NCBI GenBank assembly: GCA_003671195.1
Contig: QWPJ01000199.1
Span: 1-34,536 of the forward strand
Source of the DNA: Planctomycetota bacterium
GTDB taxonomy: Bacteria > Planctomycetota > Planctomycetia > Pirellulales > Pirellulaceae
Reading direction: 5' to 3'
Length of the DNA stretch: 34,536 nt
Positions 34,200-34,536 of this stretch are shown in pieces (positions within the stretch are counted from its first letter, which is position 1; every line of letters begins with the position of its first letter). The translations under genes were made by a program, and so were the position numbers. The notes beneath the pieces are model-generated. The model ran no database searches. It was not told where the DNA came from and saw only the letters and a list, made by a program, of their open reading frames with translations.

Positions 34200-34397
34200 C
34201 TCGTACTCAGTGCAACGGTACTCGTACTCAGTGCAACGGTACTCGTACTCGACGGCTGTTGGAACTGTGGCGATGCCATTCGTTGATCGAGGCGGTCGCA
34301 GTTCCTTTGCGGAGCAATGGGTCGGATTGCTATCCTAAATCGATTCGAGTACGAGTACCGCGATGCTGAGTACGAGTACCGCGATGCTGAGTACGAG
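34200..34397. repeat. GTACTC inverted repeat with 52-bp arms
   Basis: A 52-base left arm (34200-34251) carries three GTACTC blocks separated by AGTGCAACG; a 52-base right arm (34346-34397) is its reverse complement except for a five-base variation (TTGCA against CGATG) within each spacer. The arms are separated by 94 bases that themselves contain a smaller inverted repeat, GGAACTG (34261-34267) with CAGTTCC (34299-34305). A further GTACGAGTA block lies at about 34155. This is the same family as the repeats at 30408-30838. Between 34119 and 34412 nothing coding is seen. Confidence 0.88.
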
Positions 34398-34412
34398 AAC
34401 AAGAAAACCACG

Positions 34413-34536
34413 CTACGAGATGATTTCGAAGATGGCTTCGACCTCGACGGCCGAGCCGGTTGGGATTTGGGCAAAGCCCAGAGCGCTTCGGGCGTGGAAG
34501 CCATCGGTATTTTTGCCGTAGATTTCGTGAAGTAGA
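34413..34536 (-). CDS. RidA-family enamine/imine deaminase, C-terminal fragment at the window edge
   Basis: Only the last 40 residues are present; the gene runs off the right end. The minus strand reads LHEIYGKNTDGFHARSALGF followed by AQIPTGSAVEVEAIFEIIS and a TAG stop (34413-34415). RSALGF, the following small-residue segment and VEVEAIFE are diagnostic of the RidA/YjgF C-terminus; the arginine in HARSA corresponds to the carboxylate-binding arginine of RidA, and the Glu in VEVEA is also conserved. RidA proteins hydrolyse reactive enamines and imines formed by pyridoxal-phosphate enzymes, releasing ammonia. The start is outside the window. It converges with the propeller gene across the GTACTC repeat and lies near RraA and MlrC. 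Confidence 0.8.
   Translation of the reverse strand, partial: LLHEIYGKNTDGFHARSALGFAQIPTGSAVEVEAIFEIIS

Noticed and set aside
34317..34535. Plus-strand frame at the right end
   Set aside because: It reads through the GTACTC right arm and the opposite strand of the RidA C-terminus, which has clear family motifs.
1..34536. tRNA, rRNA, insertion sequences, phage or integrase genes
   Set aside because: None was recognised on either strand by motif reading; no transposase or integrase-like frame was seen.

Overview
This window looks like chromosomal DNA from a planctomycete of the Pirellulales/Rhodopirellula type. That is an inference from gene content, not from a marker gene. Supporting features are many large exported proteins of unknown function, a DUF4175-like membrane protein followed by LTxxQ-like secreted proteins, a squalene-cyclase-fold protein and a TlpA fusion, a eukaryotic-type Ser/Thr kinase fused to a receiver-like domain, weak Shine-Dalgarno sites, and dispersed GTACTC-rich inverted repeats. 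No rRNA, tRNA, transposase, phage gene or CRISPR array was recognised.

Layout. 1-382: a 66-bp hairpin-containing tandem repeat and a second short repeat. 383-2974 (-): exported beta-propeller/phosphoesterase. 3281-12559 (+): a tightly packed five-gene cell-envelope operon (DUF4175-like protein, two LTxxQ-like secreted proteins, alpha/alpha-barrel protein, multi-repeat protein ending in a TlpA thioredoxin domain). 12572-13443 (-): two overlapping ExbD genes without an ExbB partner. 13567-17007 (+): LarC, Ppx/GppA phosphatase, YkgJ-type cysteine-cluster protein. 17066-17237 (-): a candidate structured small RNA with its own promoter and terminator. 17429-20638 (+): M1 metallopeptidase and DUF6702 protein. 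20795-21257: a repeat remnant, a small antitoxin-like gene and a 24-bp palindrome. 21275-25129 (-): secreted protein, kinase/pseudo-receiver, small coiled-coil protein. 25492-30389: large secreted protein (+), HEAT/TPR protein (-), and a protein with two STN-like domains (+). 30408-30838: duplicated GTACTC inverted repeats. 30839-34536: RraA-family protein (-), MlrC/M81 protein (+), exported beta-propeller (+), another GTACTC inverted repeat, and the C-terminus of a RidA-family deaminase (-) running off the window.

How the genes may work together. The 3281-12559 operon is the best candidate for an undescribed system: its genes overlap or nearly abut, and the products are predicted to be membrane-bound or exported, ending in a thiol-redox domain. 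The RraA/MlrC/propeller/RidA neighbourhood looks like a small catabolic or detoxification module. The remainder is mostly housekeeping or lineage-specific genes separated by dispersed palindromic repeats. Start codons were generally moved to the ATG that gives a signal peptide or matches the family N-terminus. Several remain uncertain because ribosome-binding sites are weak throughout.
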